Of a DNA stretch of 64,000 nt, positions 1 to 8,957 are shown in pieces. The notes beneath the pieces are model-generated. The model had not been told where the DNA came from. It saw nothing but the letters and a program-made list of their open reading frames with translations, and did not search any database. Source of the DNA: Candidatus Krumholzibacteriota bacterium (GTDB lineage: Bacteria > Krumholzibacteriota > Krumholzibacteriia > Krumholzibacteriales > Krumholzibacteriaceae); the NCBI GenBank assembly GCA_016932415.1, contig JAFGCX010000016.1, positions 1 to 64,000 on the forward strand. The letters run 5' to 3'. The translations under genes and the position numbers were made by a program. The first letter of the stretch is position 1; every line of letters starts with the position of its first letter.

Positions 1-947
1 GTCGCTGTCCCATGGAGGGCGTTGGGAGATGTATCCTCTATCCACGAGGGGTCCTCGCTGCCGGTGCCCCATCCGAGCTTGTATTCTGCCAGTATCGCTG
101 CCGAGTAGGGAAAGAGACTGACATTGGCATCTTCCCTGTAGACATCCTTGACGGACATGTCGCTTCCGGTGTTGTCCTTCATCAACGTGACGCTTGGATA
201 GAAATGGATCGATTCTGCAGGCCAGTCGTTGAAAAAGGTCCAGATATATACAGTCGCGAGAAAAGCGTCTCCGTTGGAATCGACTATTGTGCCTCCTTCG
301 GTCCTGCAGGTCACATTGAAGCGAACCGAGTTATCTTCTCTCGTCGACCATGTAAGCGCAGCGATATCGGACAGCATCGGGTTAATGACGACATTCTCTA
401 CGCGGTAGGTATATTCAGAGGTCATCCCGTTATTATAAAGGACCCCTTCGAAGGTATGCAGGTCGTTCAGATTGAAGACCCTGATCTTCATCTTAAGAGT
501 CGTGCCCATCGGTTTCACGTCGTACATCGGCGAGACCTTGACCATCTGCACTCTCGGATGAAGCTCGATCGTCAGGCTGAGTTCCCCATCCGGTTCGACG
601 TCGGCGACCGTTTCGCCTGAATAGATCACTTCTCCTCCATAGCCCAATGCTTCGAGCCTGAACCTCCGCTCAGGTCCGGCCGGGACAACGACCTCGCCGC
701 CAAGATACCCGTTCAGGTAATAGAGCTGCTGCTCGATCGGTTCGGCGATTCCCGGACCGGTCACTGTCACAAGGAAGGTCGCGGCGACAGTCCCGTCGAG
801 ATTGCTTCCCGCGAGATCGATCCTGAGGGCGATCTCCTGCGCGGGCGCGCTACTGGTGATCTTTTCAGAACAGGACGAAAAGGCCAGGGCGGCGACAAGG
901 AGCAGGAGCACCGGAATATAACGGGGTTTATAAACTCTTGTCTTCAT
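1..947 (-). CDS. Putative lipoprotein with LamG-like domain start (3' end beyond window)
   Basis: Read by eye from the minus strand: ATG at 947, open without a stop to base 1 (about 315 codons), so the C-terminus lies outside. The N-terminus is a lipoprotein signal (hydrophobic LLLLVAALAF followed by SSC, Cys about residue 20). The next 250 residues show no family I recognise. The last visible residues (AEYKLGWGTGSEDPSW, then DTSPNALHGTA) look like the first strand of a concanavalin/LamG jelly roll. An AGGAG-type ribosome binding site sits just upstream, and the stop of the previous gene in the operon is 12 bp away. It is the fifth gene of the kinase/CsgG operon, so a cell-surface binding role is inferred. 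Confidence 0.75.
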   Translation of the reverse strand, partial: MKTRVYKPRYIPVLLLLVAALAFSSCSEKITSSAPAQEIALRIDLAGSNLDGTVAATFLVTVTGPGIAEPIEQQLYYLNGYLGGEVVVPAGPERRFRLEALGYGGEVIYSGETVADVEPDGELSLTIELHPRVQMVKVSPMYDVKPMGTTLKMKIRVFNLNDLHTFEGVLYNNGMTSEYTYRVENVVINPMLSDIAALTWSTREDNSVRFNVTCRTEGGTIVDSNGDAFLATVYIWTFFNDWPAESIHFYPSVTLMKDNTGSDMSVKDVYREDANVSLFPYSAAILAEYKLGWGTGSEDPSWIEDTSPNALHGTA

Positions 948-959
948 CAACAACTCCTT

Positions 960-2081
960 TTAATACGCGAATCTGATCCCGCCGGCGATCTGCAGGCCCC
1001 TTATATCGATATCATCGAGTTCGGTAGATCCCATATGGTATATCAGGCCCAAGTCGAGATTGAATCTTTCTGAAAGGTTCCTGTTGAAATCGACTCCGAA
1101 ATGATAGATCGACGATTTTCCCAGGTATTCCTCGCTCGTCATGATCTGTCTCATACCGGCGATCCCCGCCAAGCTGGTTCCTTTGCCGAGGTTGTAGGCG
1201 AGGCGCAGGAACGAATCGAATTCATCGCCGTATTTCTTCAGCTGGCTCTCTATGACTCCATCGCTGAGGCTGTAGCGTTTGTTTCTTCCGCGGATTATCA
1301 TTCTGACGCCGATCGTGCCTGTGTATTTTTCGAACGGACGGACAGCCATCAACCTTGCGTTGAACTGGGGAGCCTGTTTGTAGATATCCTCATCGTCGAG
1401 CTGGTCCGTCGTGAAAAGAGAAAATCCAGCGTCCGCCGAGTATGTGATCTTTCCTATCCTTGTATTCGCCGTGCCGGCTAAGGTGAAGGCGTCTCCCGGA
1501 TCATAATCGCCGCTCCCCGAGTAAGGCTGGTAAGTCCCGCAATAGTCGTATATCGCTGATACTCCGTATTTGAAGCTACCGATCTCCTTCGCTCCGCCGG
1601 CCTGAAGGTTGAAGCCGAGCCCTTCTCCGTACCTTCTCATCGGGAGGGAGAGGAAATCATACGACAGGAACTCTATGATCGCCCTCTCATCGACCGGGTC
1701 GAGCTTGCGTTTTCCCGTGGGAAGGTTCACTCCCGCTGAAAGAAGGACCTGGTCTTTTACGAACGAGTGGGAGAGCTGGATCCTCAGGTCCCCGAGACCT
1801 GAGATATCTGCTTCTTCGCTTCCCATGTCGAGGTTATTCGACCCGGAAGCCAGATAATACCTCGCTTCGAAGTTGTCCCTGAGGGGCAGGAAGCCCGAGA
1901 AGGCGAATGTATATTGCGAAATGACTGTCTTCTCGCCACCGGGAACATCCAGCGACCAGTTGTTGTAGTGGAATTTAAGGATAGACGATGCTGGTTGCTG
2001 GTATACTATCTGGCTCTCGGCGCCGGTAGCAAGGAGAGCCACTATGACAGCTGCCGTTATAAATATATTTTTAGTCTGCAT
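960..2081 (-). CDS. Putative outer membrane beta-barrel protein
   Basis: 373 residues with an N-terminal signal peptide (about 1-24). The body consists of alternating short amphipathic strands rich in Tyr, Gly and Asp, and it ends in Tyr, as many outer membrane barrels do. A central stretch (SFVKDQVLLSAGVNLPTGKR) recalls the conserved turn of the phenol-degradation MetA-like/transporter barrel families. The ATG overlaps the end of the upstream CsgG-like lipoprotein gene by 11 bp, which argues for translational coupling. Barrel assignment is inference from composition; substrate and pore function are unknown. Confidence 0.6.
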   Translation of the reverse strand: MQTKNIFITAAVIVALLATGAESQIVYQQPASSILKFHYNNWSLDVPGGEKTVISQYTFAFSGFLPLRDNFEARYYLASGSNNLDMGSEEADISGLGDLRIQLSHSFVKDQVLLSAGVNLPTGKRKLDPVDERAIIEFLSYDFLSLPMRRYGEGLGFNLQAGGAKEIGSFKYGVSAIYDYCGTYQPYSGSGDYDPGDAFTLAGTANTRIGKITYSADAGFSLFTTDQLDDEDIYKQAPQFNARLMAVRPFEKYTGTIGVRMIIRGRNKRYSLSDGVIESQLKKYGDEFDSFLRLAYNLGKGTSLAGIAGMRQIMTSEEYLGKSSIYHFGVDFNRNLSERFNLDLGLIYHMGSTELDDIDIRGLQIAGGIRFAY

Positions 2082-3408
2082 CCAGATTCCCCCAGATCAT
2101 TATTGTACCGAATCCTTTTCCGACCGGACCTCCTCCAGGTGGTTCGATGGCGTATGAACCGTACAGCCAGTACAGATCGGTATTCATGATAAATTGGTTA
2201 TTGGCGAGATTCGCCGCCTGGACGCTGCCCAGTCCGCCTTCTTCAGAACCTTTTTGCATCGAGGAAGTCACTTTTCTCTCGAAATCGGAGCCTCCTCTGC
2301 CAGGCTTACCCTTGTCATTATAATCTGACGTGCTCGTCATCTTAGCCGCCATGCCGGAGGCCGCTGAAAACCCCGGATCCTGGGTGCTGGCTTCTCTGAA
2401 CGATCTGGCCGCGTCGCCGTACATCCCGCGCCGTTCGTAGAACAATCCCTTGCTGTACGACATGAAGGCGAGGAACGATTCGGTAGGCACTTCCTCGATC
2501 GCGTCGCGTTCTTTTTTGCTTATCTGCACTCCGAGAGTGTCGAGAAGAGAAAAAACGAATTCTTTCTGCACGTCGAAAAACCGGCCGAGTTCTCCCTGCA
2601 TCGGTTTCGTGCCGCTCAGGGAACTCTCTTCGGTATCGACTATCCTGCTGTCGATCCTGAACCCCTCTTTTCCGGTACTAGTTACGCTTCCCACCACTAC
2701 GTTACGGCTTCCGAGGAGTTTTCCGATCCTCGGGGCGTTGACGGGATCGGCGAACCCTGATTCACCGAGTTCCAGCTCGTCGAGGATGACGTTTATCTTC
2801 AGCCTCTCAAGGACCTTGAGGTCCCCGACTTTCGCCAGGTCCATGGCGGTGAATTCGGCCAGTCCCAGCGCAAGCGGCTCGATTTCGCGGGGAAGGTTCG
2901 AACCGTCGAAATTTATTACGGCGATCGTGTTTCGAGGAGTGGCGACGACAGAGAGGGAATCTTCGTCCCTTACCGCCATCCGGGCTTCATTGATAAGTTT
3001 TTTGTCTATAAGGACGCCGAGCCGTCCTTCGATCATATCTTTCGTCTCTCCGTCTCCGTAAAGGTTGATTGCGGCGCCGTAGACCCGGATCGCCTTGTCG
3101 ATCTCGCCGGTCTGTTCGAAGATGAGGCCGAGATAGAAATTCGAAAGGGCGTTGGGCCTGATCCTGTTCGACGAGGCGAAAGCCTCTTCCGCTTTGGACA
3201 GGACACCCTGGTTGTAGTACGCTATGCCGATCTCTCTCCAGGCCATGAAATCATCAGGTGCCTCACCGACTGCCTCGTACAGGATCGAGAGAGCTGTGTC
3301 ATAATCGCCACCGTCTGACGCTCTCTTCCCCTGAGTGTAGAGGCTCTGGGCGCACCCAGCCGAGAGAAGGGCCGCGATCAGCAGTATTATCGGAATATAT
3401 CTGCTCAT
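2071..3408 (-). CDS. TPR lipoprotein with CsgG/FlgO-like domain
   Basis: 445 residues. The signal peptide ends in a clear lipobox (LLSAGC, Cys19), so it is probably anchored in the outer membrane. Residues about 20-140 form tetratricopeptide-like helices. About 160-290 resemble the CsgG/FlgO/GNA1162-type fold: a core beginning TIAVINFDGSNL, then VLERLKINVILDELELGESG and IGKLLGSRNVVVGSVTS. A second TPR pair lies near 310-350. Known CsgG proteins form outer membrane secretion pores, but many homologues are short non-pore lipoproteins. The domain is shared with the next gene upstream (3436-4485), so two CsgG-like proteins are made from one operon. Confidence 0.75.
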   Translation of the reverse strand: MSRYIPIILLIAALLSAGCAQSLYTQGKRASDGGDYDTALSILYEAVGEAPDDFMAWREIGIAYYNQGVLSKAEEAFASSNRIRPNALSNFYLGLIFEQTGEIDKAIRVYGAAINLYGDGETKDMIEGRLGVLIDKKLINEARMAVRDEDSLSVVATPRNTIAVINFDGSNLPREIEPLALGLAEFTAMDLAKVGDLKVLERLKINVILDELELGESGFADPVNAPRIGKLLGSRNVVVGSVTSTGKEGFRIDSRIVDTEESSLSGTKPMQGELGRFFDVQKEFVFSLLDTLGVQISKKERDAIEEVPTESFLAFMSYSKGLFYERRGMYGDAARSFREASTQDPGFSAASGMAAKMTSTSDYNDKGKPGRGGSDFERKVTSSMQKGSEEGGLGSVQAANLANNQFIMNTDLYWLYGSYAIEPPGGGPVGKGFGTIMIWGNLDAD

Positions 3409-3435
3409 TACACTCTCCTTGTCATCCGGGGCGGA

Positions 3436-4485
3436 TCAGCCGATCAAAGGTTTGTAGATCTCCATCTTTTTCTTTGCCTCGGTGAAACTGTTATCCTTTT
3501 CGTAAGCCATCTTGAAATGTTCATAAGCCTTTTTATAATCATATTCATCCATGTATTTAAGGCCGAGCGAGTAGAGCCGCGCCGCGCTCATGTCTTCGGT
3601 CGCCGATTCGCTTATCGCGGCGGCTGTCTCCTCGGTCAGCATGATATCGAGCTGTCCGGCGATCTTCTGCACCAGTTCCTTCTCCATCTTGACGAAATTC
3701 GGTTCACCCTCGCTGTCGGCCGTGCAGATTATTTCCGACGTCTCCACATCGACGACGCGTACTACCATCCGCGCGCTCTTCTTGTCGATCTGGGAGATCG
3801 AGCCGAAGATCATCATCCGGGCGCCGAGCATCTTTCCTATCTTCACCGCTGATGCCTGGTCTATCTTACCTTCCTCGACGAGCTTGAGCTCCTGGAGGAG
3901 GTATTCGAGCTTGTCTCTTTCGACGACTTTGATATCGGTCAGTTTCGAAAAGTCGTATTCGAAGAAATCAGCTAGGCCCCTGCTCAGCTCGCCAAGTTCT
4001 TCCTTGTATTTCCCTATCGAGAAATTATCGAATTCCATCACCGCTATCGTCTTTACCTTCGGTCCCGAATCGTCCGGGCAGGTGAGAAGGTCTTTTTCGC
4101 TGCAGAGCTTGTACCACTGGTCCCTGAGCTCTGTCGGCCAGAGTTCGCGGGGCAGGTTTATCAGGCAGTGGCCGATCCCGGAGATCGTCTTGAGGTATTC
4201 GTATGACTTTAACTTGTATTTGTACCCCTTCGCGTAGGTGATGATGCTTTTTACCTCGTAGATCGCTATCGAGTCGTTAGCAGTAAGTCCCGTCTGAGTC
4301 AGGAGCTCGTCGGTGATCTTGAGCCCCGCGTCGAACTCGCCGTCGAGGTAGAGGTCTACCGCCTTGGCGAGCTCTCCTGAAAGCTCGATCCCGGTCGCCG
4401 GCGTAGCGGAATACGAATGCGAGAAAAAGAGCGAAAGGACAGATACAACCACAATTGATACAGAGATAAGATGCCTGCGGCTCAT
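3436..4485 (-). CDS. Exported CsgG/FlgO-like protein with TPR
   Basis: 349 residues with an N-terminal signal peptide or anchor (hydrophobic 7-22, no lipobox Cys). Residues about 145-275 carry the CsgG/FlgO-type core: KTIAVMEFDNFSIGKY, ADFFEYDFSKLTDIKVVERD, and IGKMLGARMMIFGSISQ. A TPR-like helix pair closes the protein at about 300-349. It sits 27 bp upstream of the TPR-CsgG lipoprotein gene and 54 bp downstream of the kinase gene. The two CsgG-like proteins share the same domain core but differ in anchoring, suggesting a hetero-assembly in the periplasm or outer membrane; that is inference. Confidence 0.7.
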   Translation of the reverse strand: MSRRHLISVSIVVVSVLSLFFSHSYSATPATGIELSGELAKAVDLYLDGEFDAGLKITDELLTQTGLTANDSIAIYEVKSIITYAKGYKYKLKSYEYLKTISGIGHCLINLPRELWPTELRDQWYKLCSEKDLLTCPDDSGPKVKTIAVMEFDNFSIGKYKEELGELSRGLADFFEYDFSKLTDIKVVERDKLEYLLQELKLVEEGKIDQASAVKIGKMLGARMMIFGSISQIDKKSARMVVRVVDVETSEIICTADSEGEPNFVKMEKELVQKIAGQLDIMLTEETAAAISESATEDMSAARLYSLGLKYMDEYDYKKAYEHFKMAYEKDNSFTEAKKKMEIYKPLIG

Positions 4486-4511
4486 CTGGTTACCCCCTGG
4501 TTTCAGGTTTT

Positions 4512-4522
4512 GGTGTTACACC
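4512..4522. promoter_or_regulatory. Palindrome GGTGTTACACC between kinase and CsgG-like genes
   Basis: GGTGT and ACACC are separated by a single T, which makes a DNA-level dyad rather than an RNA hairpin. It lies in the 54 bp gap between the kinase and the first CsgG-like gene. No regulator is identified; an operator is only a possibility. Confidence 0.2.
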
Positions 4523-4539
4523 TCGATTTTAAACCATTT

Positions 4540-6030
4540 TTATTGTCCAGACCATCTTTTATTTATCTTTTTCGTCTGGTCGCGGGTGATGATGACGGTC
4601 TCGGTGTGCTGCTGTTCGACGCCGTCTATCACCTTTACCATCTTGATGATATGGCGGCCTGGTGAGAGTGAGAAGGTAAAGGGTGTCTGTTCTTTCTGTT
4701 TGATTCCGTCTATGTATATGTCGGCATACCCCGGTCTTGAAAGGACCTTGAGAAATCCCGTCGCGGGATCTGCCGCCGGCCTGCTGACAGGTGGCGGCGA
4801 GGTTGTTGAGGGGTCGCTGCCGGTGCCGGAAGATTCGTCTTTTTGATCATCTTTGATCCCACTGCTCCCGTCAGAGGCAGAGTTTGACTTGCCCGCAGGG
4901 TTGTCTTTCCCGGTCGAACCGCCGTCGCCGGCTGCTCCGTCCAGGTCATCATCGATATCCGCGGCGACTTCCACGCTGTCCTGGGCACCCTGGCCGGAAG
5001 CAAAGAAGGGAATCCCGGTGATATTTCCGGCGGGAGTGAATTTAAGGACGAGGAAAGCGACAGCTATGACGGCGACGATACCGGCCATGGCGGGGAGCAG
5101 TTTTGATCTTCCCCCCGTTCCGCCCGTCCGGGCTTTTCTTTTCGGGGCTTTTTTGGTTCCAGAGGGGCCGGCCTTGCCTCCCTTTTTCCCAGCTTTCTGC
5201 GATGACGGACTGTCGGCGTATCGTTCGTATACCATCTCGAGCTGAGCCTTCATCTCCGCTATCGAGTCGTACCTTTTATCTATATCGCACTGGATCGATT
5301 TTACGATGATGTTGTCGAGTTCCCTGTTGATCTCGCTGTTGAGTTTTGATGGAGCTTCGGGAGTAGTGAAAAGCTTCGAGTCCCTGAGCACAAATTCGTT
5401 GTCTCCCTTGTGGGGGAGGTCTCCGGTGAGCATCCGGTAGAGCATCGTTCCGACCGCGTAGATGTCGCACTTCGAGTAGTCGAGGTCCTCGCCCCCTTCG
5501 AACTGCTCGGGAGCCATATATTCCGGCGTACCGGCAGCCGTTCCGATTATGGTAAGGTTCGGGTCGGTCTTTCCCTTGGCGATCCCGAAGTCGATGATCT
5601 TGACCTGGCCGTTCTTGGCGAACATGATATTGCTCGGTTTTATGTCGCGGTGATATATCCCCTGGACGTGGGCCGGCTCTAGCGCCGACATTATATCTAT
5701 GATTATTTTCAGCGCTTCGCCCGTGGGCAGGCTCGTCTTCTCCTTGAGTATCTGGTCGAGTGAGGGGCCTTCGATATACTCCATCGCGATGACGAACTCA
5801 TCGCCATGATTGAAGAAGTGCCTTATCTTGCAGACGTTGGGATTCTTGTCGAGGAGGGCGAGCTTGTCAGCTTCCTGCTTGAACCGCTCGGCAAGCCGGG
5901 AGTCCGAGAGGACCTTCAGGACGACCTTGAGGTTCGGGACGTCCTTGTGCACGGCGAGATATACCTTCGCCATTGCCCCCGCGCCGATGAAATCGAGTAC
6001 TTTGTAGTCGCCGAACTGTTTGTCCTGCAT
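4540..6030 (-). CDS. Membrane Ser/Thr protein kinase with PEGA domain
   Basis: 496 residues. Hanks-type kinase domain at about 8-270: glycine loop GAGAMAKV (16-23), probable ATP Lys39, catalytic HRDIKPSN (127-134), DFG (147-149), APE (173-175). A basic, low-complexity linker (about 278-310) leads to one membrane segment (311-329), an acidic Gly/Ser-rich stretch, and a C-terminal PEGA-type domain (about 420-496, with ADIYIDGIKQKEQTPF). The topology is therefore a cytoplasmic kinase with an exported sensor. It heads the operon with two CsgG-like proteins and a barrel protein, so it probably senses or controls that envelope system. The catalytic residues are intact. Confidence 0.93.
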   Translation of the reverse strand: MQDKQFGDYKVLDFIGAGAMAKVYLAVHKDVPNLKVVLKVLSDSRLAERFKQEADKLALLDKNPNVCKIRHFFNHGDEFVIAMEYIEGPSLDQILKEKTSLPTGEALKIIIDIMSALEPAHVQGIYHRDIKPSNIMFAKNGQVKIIDFGIAKGKTDPNLTIIGTAAGTPEYMAPEQFEGGEDLDYSKCDIYAVGTMLYRMLTGDLPHKGDNEFVLRDSKLFTTPEAPSKLNSEINRELDNIIVKSIQCDIDKRYDSIAEMKAQLEMVYERYADSPSSQKAGKKGGKAGPSGTKKAPKRKARTGGTGGRSKLLPAMAGIVAVIAVAFLVLKFTPAGNITGIPFFASGQGAQDSVEVAADIDDDLDGAAGDGGSTGKDNPAGKSNSASDGSSGIKDDQKDESSGTGSDPSTTSPPPVSRPAADPATGFLKVLSRPGYADIYIDGIKQKEQTPFTFSLSPGRHIIKMVKVIDGVEQQHTETVIITRDQTKKINKRWSGQ

Positions 6031-6146
6031 CGTCTGAAATCACCGCCGGTTAAGCCATACGCGAAAACCTGTTGAGAACGCCCTGCCGCGCGTCCTTTTC
6101 GTGTTTGCGTCGATATCCGGGGTATCCCCGTATTTCCATGCGCAAA

Positions 6147-6175
6147 AAGGTACTGGAAGAGCGTGATTTAGTCAA
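6147..6175 (-). promoter_or_regulatory. Candidate promoter for kinase/CsgG operon
   Basis: On the minus strand TTGACT (6175-6170) lies 17 bp from TACCTT (6152-6147), about 115 nt upstream of the kinase start. The -35 box is good and the -10 box weak. The rest of the 358 bp divergent gap (6031-6388) holds a small CGGGG/CCCCG inverted repeat at 6118-6130 and nothing else I can assign. Confidence 0.3.
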
Positions 6176-6388
6176 CCGGTAAAGTGGTTGGAGGGTGGTC
6201 GCGAAATGACGATCAGGAAGAAGGCTGACGGAGCGAAAGTTATGGGCTCAAGATGTACCCTGCATGCATTTTCCGCTAAGTTCGGTTTTATCCTTTCCCA
6301 TGTATGAATTCTAGTGACTGATCCCGCCCCGTTTTGTAGACTCTTTTACGGACAGGATTGACACCTCTTATCATCGCTGGAGACCTGA

Positions 6389-7897
6389 TTGCGCAGAAGA
6401 TTCTATGGCCTTAGAGTAGTACTGGGGAGCCTTGGATCGCTTCTGATCGTCCTTGCCGGGTTTCTTGTCCTCCCCCTGCTGATGGTCGTTTTCGGTGCTG
6501 GGCATGCCAGCGATCTGAAGCTGATTTATGCTTTCGCCTTGCCGATCATATTGTCGGCCGGCGCCGGGGTCCTGCTCCACTGGTCATTCAGGACCGATAC
6601 GATAAACAACACTCACGCGATGCTGATCTGTTCGGTCGGGTGGCTGGTCTTCTCCGCCGTCGGAGCTATTCCCTATGTCATCGCCATCGGAAGCAGTTTC
6701 ATCGACGGATTCTTCGAGGCTATGAGCGGATTTACCACGACAGGGATCACGATGTACACCGGTCTCGACGAGATGCCGCGATGCGTCATCTTCTGGAGGG
6801 CGTTGACGCAGTGGATCGGGGGGCTGGGGATACTGACCTTCTTTCTGGCGATACGGTCTAGAGGAGCGGGATCTCACTGGCTGTTCGGCGCTGAGAGCCA
6901 CAAGATCGATCTGGGCCGCCCCGTGCCGGGTCTCGCGAACACGCTGGCCATCCTCTGGTTCATATATTCAGGATTCACCGCGGCGACCCTTCTGGGGTTG
7001 TGGGCCACGGGGATGTCTTTTTTCGACAGCGTCTGCCACAGCTTCACAGCCCTTTCTACCGGTGGATTCTCTCCCCACGATGCCAGCATCGAATACTATC
7101 AGCTGGCCGGGTTCAGGCATTATATACTGATCGAATATATACTGATCATTGGAATGATCCTCGGCGGTACCAATTTTCTCATCCATTACCGCGTTCTCAA
7201 GGGCCGTCCGAAGGCGCTTTATGACAATATGGAGATGAGGTACTGGTGGGGTTTCATCGGGATATTCATCATTATCATATTTATGGAGAAGTATATCGAT
7301 GCCGGTGCGCAGGCGCGCGCTGGATTGACGGCGTTGGAGGAATCTTTCAGGGCGACAGCTTTCCAGGTCGTCTCGGTGATCACGACGACCGGTTTCGGGA
7401 CGCGCGACATAGGATCCTCGGTGTTCGGATCTGTCGCGAGGCAGCTCTTTCTCGTCATGATGGTCATAGGCGGATGCGTCGGATCGACAGGTGGGGGGAT
7501 CAAGGTCCTGAGGATCGGGATCCTCGTCCAGATCATCCGCAGGGAAGTGTTCCGGTTGCGCACGCCGCACCTTGCCGTATCCGCCGTTGTCGTTGACGGC
7601 AAGCGGGTCGAGACGGACGAGATCTCCCGCGTAAGCGGACTCTTTTTTACATGGATCGTCTTTCTTGTTATCGGAGGGCTCTGCACGGCGCTGCTTTCAC
7701 GTTACGACGCGATCCAGTCCTGTTCCGGGATGTTCAGCGCCCTGGGTAATATTGGCCCCTGCTATATCCCCTACCAGGAGATGGGGCAGCTGAACCCTTT
7801 GATAAAGATAGTATATATAATCGGAATGCTGGCCGGCCGGTTGGAGATTCTGCCGGTCCTGCTTCTTTTCAGCGGTAAGGCCTGGAGGATGGGCTGA
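6389..7897 (+). CDS. trkH: TrkH-family potassium uptake channel subunit
   Basis: 502 residues, polytopic membrane protein of normal TrkH length. The four pore-loop filter motifs of the superfamily are visible: TTTGIT (in SGFTTTGITMY), STGGFS, TTTGFGT and GNIGPC. It would form the K+-translocating dimer gated by the cytoplasmic TrkA protein encoded 20 bp downstream. The start is TTG at 6389, preceded by GGAG at 6379-6382. No later start precedes the first membrane helix, so the TTG is accepted. An isolated TTGACA at 6358 is too close to the start to serve it as a -35 box. Confidence 0.95.
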   Translation: MRRRFYGLRVVLGSLGSLLIVLAGFLVLPLLMVVFGAGHASDLKLIYAFALPIILSAGAGVLLHWSFRTDTINNTHAMLICSVGWLVFSAVGAIPYVIAIGSSFIDGFFEAMSGFTTTGITMYTGLDEMPRCVIFWRALTQWIGGLGILTFFLAIRSRGAGSHWLFGAESHKIDLGRPVPGLANTLAILWFIYSGFTAATLLGLWATGMSFFDSVCHSFTALSTGGFSPHDASIEYYQLAGFRHYILIEYILIIGMILGGTNFLIHYRVLKGRPKALYDNMEMRYWWGFIGIFIIIIFMEKYIDAGAQARAGLTALEESFRATAFQVVSVITTTGFGTRDIGSSVFGSVARQLFLVMMVIGGCVGSTGGGIKVLRIGILVQIIRREVFRLRTPHLAVSAVVVDGKRVETDEISRVSGLFFTWIVFLVIGGLCTALLSRYDAIQSCSGMFSALGNIGPCYIPYQEMGQLNPLIKIVYIIGMLAGRLEILPVLLLFSGKAWRMG

Positions 7898-7917
7898 TTT
7901 AACAAAAGGAAGGTAAG

Positions 7918-8592
7918 ATGTATATCATTATTGCCGGCGCGGGGATCATAGGGCGCCAGCTTACGATCCCACTGGTGGAGAACAAGCATGATGTCATCGT
8001 CATCGATAAGGATGCCGCCGTCTGCCAGGGGGTCTTTGAGGAGACCGGCGCGGTGACAATCCATGGCGACGCCACGAACCTGAACGTCCTGAAGCAGGCT
8101 GGAGCCGGCAAGGCTGACGCGATCATATGCCTGATGCACTATTCAGCTGACAACATATCCTGCTCCCTTCTGGCAAAGAGCCTCGGGATACCGCATATAA
8201 TAGCCAGGCTTCGCGATCCCCAGTATGAACCGGCGTACAAGCTCGCCGGGGTCACGACTATCGTCAGGATGGCCGACCTGCTCGTCAATATGATCATGAT
8301 GGAGGTCGAGCGTCCGAAAGTGCGCAAGATCATCACGCTCGGGGGGGGAAAGGCCGACATCTACCAGGTGAGGGTTCCGTCGCATGCCAGGTGCGTTTCA
8401 ATGACGATAAGGGAAGTCACCGAGGATCGGAACTTCCCCGACGAGTGCGTCTTTGTGGGAATATTCCGCGAAGAATCCGAAGAGTTTTTCATTCCCAGGG
8501 GAAACCAGAGGCTCCATGAGAATGACAGCATATTCCTCAGCGCCAAGAGCCAGGATATCAAGCGGGCTACAGATTACCTTATCAAGGTCTGA
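7918..8592 (+). CDS. trkA: TrkA-type K+ channel gating subunit
   Basis: 224 residues, the size of the single-unit KtrA/TrkA type rather than the doubled E. coli TrkA. An N-terminal RCK/TrkA-N Rossmann domain has the nucleotide-binding motif GAGIIG (residues 7-12) and the acidic end of the second strand (VIVIDKD). A TrkA-C domain occupies roughly 140-224. It binds NAD(H) or ATP/ADP and gates the TrkH pore. An AAGGAAGG ribosome binding site precedes ATG 7918. It forms a two-gene operon with trkH that ends at the hairpin at 8657. Confidence 0.95.
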   Translation: MYIIIAGAGIIGRQLTIPLVENKHDVIVIDKDAAVCQGVFEETGAVTIHGDATNLNVLKQAGAGKADAIICLMHYSADNISCSLLAKSLGIPHIIARLRDPQYEPAYKLAGVTTIVRMADLLVNMIMMEVERPKVRKIITLGGGKADIYQVRVPSHARCVSMTIREVTEDRNFPDECVFVGIFREESEEFFIPRGNQRLHENDSIFLSAKSQDIKRATDYLIKV

Positions 8593-8656
8593 TAAAGTCA
8601 GTTGAGACTCTTTTTATTCTAAGCTGTTTCAGTACCGCCCGGTCTGCCGCCGCGCC

Positions 8657-8682
8657 CGGGGGAACATCTCCCGCCCTTTTTC
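8657..8682 (+). terminator. Rho-independent terminator after trkHA
   Basis: Stem of CGGGGG (8657-8662) with CTCCCG (8668-8673), including one G-U pair, a 5-nt loop, then CCC and a TTTTT run. It lies about 65 bp after the trkA stop. Confidence 0.55.
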
Positions 8683-8725
8683 CGTATTTCTGAAAAGAAC
8701 CCTTTCCGGGAACTTTTTTCGTGCG

Positions 8726-8742
8726 GACGTTTATAAAACGTC
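8726..8742. promoter_or_regulatory. Perfect 7-3-7 inverted repeat upstream of the moxR/bat operon
   Basis: GACGTTT-ATA-AAACGTC is a perfect 7-bp dyad in the 365 bp gap between trkA and moxR, about 75 bp upstream of the candidate -35 box. It looks like a dimeric transcription-factor site; which factor is unknown. Confidence 0.35.
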
Positions 8743-8816
8743 TGAATACGCCCGCAGGACCATCAGGCGAAAAGGCCTATCGGCTTTAACAGCCAGAGGT
8801 TTACGGATGTTTGACC

Positions 8817-8845
8817 TTGAAAATGACAGCATCTTCCGGTAGATT
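8817..8845 (+). promoter_or_regulatory. Candidate sigma-70 promoter for moxR/bat operon
   Basis: TTGAAA (8817-8822), 17 bp, TAGATT (8840-8845). Predicted leader is about 105 nt to the ATG at 8958. A promoter of the same form (TTGAGA-17-TAGATT) precedes the phosphatase gene at 58349. Confidence 0.4.
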
Positions 8846-8957
8846 TGGCACAGTCCGGCGCTGAGTGGAATGGAATGGCCGGGGCAGAAGCGATTTTAGC
8901 AGATAATAATTGATCAGTTTAGAGCATGGTTTGTTATCAGATGAGGAGCTGATGAAA

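Noticed and set aside
12-620. Plus-strand ORF of 202 codons at the left edge
   Set aside because: Opposite strand of the lipoprotein frame, which is open for 315 codons with a lipobox and a ribosome binding site.
6358-6363. TTGACA box upstream of trkH
   Set aside because: Only 26 bp before the TTG start, so the -10 box would fall inside the translation start region; no matching -10 box.
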